From JAOAGA01 sp964540515 (GTDB lineage: Bacteria; CALINM01): a stretch of 64,000 bases of DNA. Both the position numbers and the translations under genes were made by a program. Position 1 is the first letter of the stretch, and the number at the start of each line of letters is the position of its first letter. The notes beneath the pieces are model-generated. The model worked only from the letters and a program-made list of their open reading frames with translations. It ran no database searches and had not been told where the DNA came from. The stretch is taken from positions 1 through 64,000 of the forward strand of contig CAZIMS010000008.1 in assembly GCA_964540515.1 (NCBI GenBank). The letters are read 5' to 3'. Below, piece by piece: positions 61,980 to 64,000 of this stretch.

Positions 61980-62600
61980 TTGATTACCTTAGCTTTGTCT
62001 AAAGGCAGAATCTTAAAAGAAGAGCTATCGTTGCTTAAAAAAGCTGGTTATGACCTAACGGATGTTCTAAAAGATGAGAGAAGACTGCTTTTTGATTTCC
62101 CCGATTACAACATAAAGGTAATGCTACTTAAGCCCTTTGATGTACCAGTTTATGTAGAGAAGGGTGCTGCAGATATAGGTATGGTTGGGCTTGATGTAAT
62201 AGAAGAGGAACAAAGTGATATATTAAGATTTGTAGATTTGGAGATGGGTAAATGTAGAATCGTTGTTGCAAAACCAAAGAGGTCCTTAAATTCGTCTCCA
62301 GAGAAATTAAAGATTGCCACAAAATTTCCTGAAATAACAAAAAATTTTTATGAGAATAAAGGTGTAAACGTTGAGATAATTAAGCTATATGGGTCAATTG
62401 AGCTTGCTCCAATAGTTGGGATATCTGATTATATTGTTGATATAGTTTCAAGTGGAGAGACGCTAAGAAAAAATGGTCTTATTGAGGTTGAGGATGTCTT
62501 AAAAGTTTCTTCTTACCTAATCGGGAATAAGGTTTCATTTAAAACAAAATTTGTAGAGGTTAAAAAAATTATTGATAATATCAGAAAGTCGGTGAGGTGA
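61980..62600 (+). CDS. hisG: ATP phosphoribosyltransferase, short form
   Basis: 206 residues, lacking the C-terminal regulatory domain, so it should need a HisZ subunit encoded elsewhere. First histidine step. Motifs: LALSKGRI, VEKGAADIGMVGLDVI and the PRPP loop DIVSSGETLRKNGL. The start is TTG at 61980 behind GGAG. Confidence 0.94.
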   Translation: MITLALSKGRILKEELSLLKKAGYDLTDVLKDERRLLFDFPDYNIKVMLLKPFDVPVYVEKGAADIGMVGLDVIEEEQSDILRFVDLEMGKCRIVVAKPKRSLNSSPEKLKIATKFPEITKNFYENKGVNVEIIKLYGSIELAPIVGISDYIVDIVSSGETLRKNGLIEVEDVLKVSSYLIGNKVSFKTKFVEVKKIIDNIRKSVR

Positions 62601-62602
62601 TT

Positions 62603-63913
62603 ATGTCAATACTCATTACTGAAAAGAGTAAGATTACAGCCTATTTGAAAAAAATGGATCAAAGGCTCTCTTTAAACTCTGCTGAAGAAAATACAGTTAA
62701 AGAGATTATTTACAATGTTAAGAAAGATGGTGATAAAGCTATAATTGACTATACTAAAAAGTTTGACGATGTAAAAATAACAGAGAAAGATTTTTTTATC
62801 ACCCCAAAGGAATGGGAAGAGGGTACAAAAAAAGTTGATAAGAGAATAAAAGAAGTTATTGATAAGGTAGCTGAAAGGCTCTTTGACTTTTATGAAAAGA
62901 CAAAGTACAACTCTTTTTTTTATTATGATGAGTATGAAAATCTAATTGGGACGAGAGTTATCCCCCTTGAGAGGGTGCTTGTTTATGCGCCTGGTGGTAA
63001 GGCCGTTTATCCTTCCTCTGTTTTGATGGGAGCTATCCCCGCTAAAGTTGCTGGGGTAAAGGAGATAATACTAACAACTCCAGATAGGGGTAATGGGATA
63101 AGGCCCTCTATCTTATATGCAGCTAAAAAGGCTGGTATAACAAAGATTTGTCGTATTGGTGGAGCCCAGTCAATAGCTGGCTTTTCCTTTGGCACCAAGA
63201 GCTTGCCAAAGGTTGATAAGATTGTAGGACCTGGAAATATATATGTTGCTTTAGCTAAAAAAGAGCTTTTTGGTTATGTTGATATTGATATGGTAGCAGG
63301 TCCTAGTGAGGTATTAATAATTTTTGATGAAACTATAAATATTGAGCATATAGCTTTAGATATGTTATCTCAGCTCGAACATGATGAGCTGGCTATAGCT
63401 GTTGCTTTAACTACAAAGGTTGAGTTGGCAAAAAGATTAGATGAAAGCCTCATCTTACTGGCCAAAAAATCTGAGAGATGGAATATTATAAAAAATTCTT
63501 TAAAAAACTCAGCTATTATATCTCTCAAAGATATGGCAGAGTGTGCTTTAGTAGCTAACAGAATAGCTCCAGAACATTTAGAGCTGGCGATAAAAGATCC
63601 CTACTCATTATTACCGATGATTAATAAAGCGGGAGCAGTTTTTTTGGGCTCAAACACACCAGAGGCGGTAGGGGATTATATAGCTGGTCCAAATCATATC
63701 CTTCCTACAGGTGGTACGGCAAGGTTTTTTTCACCTTTAGGGGTTGAAAGTTTTTTGAAAAGAATGAGCATAATATCTTTTACAGAAAAGGGACTAAGGG
63801 CTTTAGGTAATTATGTGGTTGATTTTGCTAAAGAAGAAGGCTTGTTTGCCCATAGCGACTCTGTGTCTTTAAGACTTAAAAATGATAGAAGTAAGAAAAG
63901 GAGCTCTAAATAA
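62603..63913 (+). CDS. hisD: Histidinol dehydrogenase
   Basis: 436 residues from the ATG at 62603, five bases after GGTGAGG. Two NAD-dependent oxidations to histidine. Zinc and catalytic residues: SQLEHDELA, NRIAPEHLEL (Glu-His), GDYIAGPNHILPTGGTARF. Starts 2 nt after the hisG stop. Confidence 0.96.
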   Translation: MSILITEKSKITAYLKKMDQRLSLNSAEENTVKEIIYNVKKDGDKAIIDYTKKFDDVKITEKDFFITPKEWEEGTKKVDKRIKEVIDKVAERLFDFYEKTKYNSFFYYDEYENLIGTRVIPLERVLVYAPGGKAVYPSSVLMGAIPAKVAGVKEIILTTPDRGNGIRPSILYAAKKAGITKICRIGGAQSIAGFSFGTKSLPKVDKIVGPGNIYVALAKKELFGYVDIDMVAGPSEVLIIFDETINIEHIALDMLSQLEHDELAIAVALTTKVELAKRLDESLILLAKKSERWNIIKNSLKNSAIISLKDMAECALVANRIAPEHLELAIKDPYSLLPMINKAGAVFLGSNTPEAVGDYIAGPNHILPTGGTARFFSPLGVESFLKRMSIISFTEKGLRALGNYVVDFAKEEGLFAHSDSVSLRLKNDRSKKRSSK

Positions 63914-63914
63914 G

Positions 63915-64000
63915 ATGAGAATAAGAGAGGAAATAAAAAATCTTAAACCCTATTTTATAGACGAGAAAAAGGTTAGATTTAAATTAGATGCCAATGAAAG
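63915..64000 (+). CDS. hisC: Histidinol-phosphate aminotransferase, partial (cut by window end)
   Basis: The ATG follows the hisD stop by 1 nt. The 28 readable residues end FKLDANE, the conserved N-terminal LDANENP motif of HisC, and position after hisD supports it. Truncated only by the window boundary. Confidence 0.8.
   Translation, partial: MRIREEIKNLKPYFIDEKKVRFKLDANE

Noticed and set aside
1..64000. CRISPR arrays, rRNA genes and prophage
   Set aside because: I looked for regularly spaced direct repeats, conserved rRNA segments and phage structural genes and found none.

Overview
The window is AT-rich chromosomal DNA from a Gram-negative anaerobe or microaerophile. It has type IV pilus secretin genes, lipoproteins, an Mla-type lipid transport locus, Pst phosphate uptake, fdhD, ferredoxin, B12-type radical SAM enzymes and ThyX in place of ThyA. 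Gene order (pilMNOPQ-aroCKB, yebC-ruvCAB, tmk-holB-ricT-metG-tatD, rho-rpmE-thyX-DUF1385-prfA-prmC-murA-hisGDC) resembles Deferribacterota and neighbouring deep-branching or deltaproteobacterial lineages. That placement is inference, because the window holds no rRNA or other decisive marker.

Layout. 0.1-8.8 kb: a small HTH gene, then pilMNOPQ and aroC-aroK-aroB as one overlapping operon. 8.8-14.5 kb: a GAF-PilB ATPase facing away from an mlaE / ATPase-like / mlaD / lipoprotein operon that ends in tRNA-Ala. 14.5-20.2 kb: prfB, yebC, ruvCAB and a sigma-54-driven glnA with a strong terminator. 20.2-24.8 kb: minus-strand truA, deacetylase, lipoprotein and a GT39-like protein, then ferredoxin and fdhD. 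24.8-29.9 kb: an accessory block of visibly higher GC, bordered by a decayed insertion sequence. It holds a ZraSR/AtoSC-like two-component pair and a sigma-54 promoter with upstream operator dyads. That promoter drives a small exported GPGDGTG-motif protein, an exported OB-fold-like protein and an outer-membrane beta-barrel. 30-37 kb: radical SAM, amidohydrolase, an FmdB zinc ribbon, a probable 53-residue selenoprotein read through an in-frame TGA, a methyltransferase, a hybrid sensor kinase, a double-HAD phosphatase and a type IV pilin. 37.5-43 kb: the tatD-metG-ricT-holB-tmk operon on the minus strand. 43-48.9 kb: a metallo-beta-lactamase-fold hydrolase, bacterioferritin, serS overlapping tRNA-Ser, a second tRNA-Ser, a DUF2155 lipoprotein, a DUF3786 Fe-S protein and an NtrC-type regulator. 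48.9-53.6 kb: phoU-pstSCA with two different pstB genes. 53.7-64 kb: a GAF-GGDEF cyclase and the rho-to-his housekeeping run, cut off inside hisC.

The most notable points are: (1) the TGA-containing small membrane ORF with a SECIS-like hairpin whose apex reads GGUC; (2) the self-contained sigma-54 signalling island with its exported gene trio; (3) two PstB paralogues whose lost motifs are complementary, predicting an asymmetric heterodimeric ATPase; (4) an MlaF-position ABC protein without Walker A, signature or Q-loop; and (5) serS sharing the last base of its stop codon with the first base of its cognate tRNA. All functions are read from the sequence and from remembered family patterns. No database search was run.
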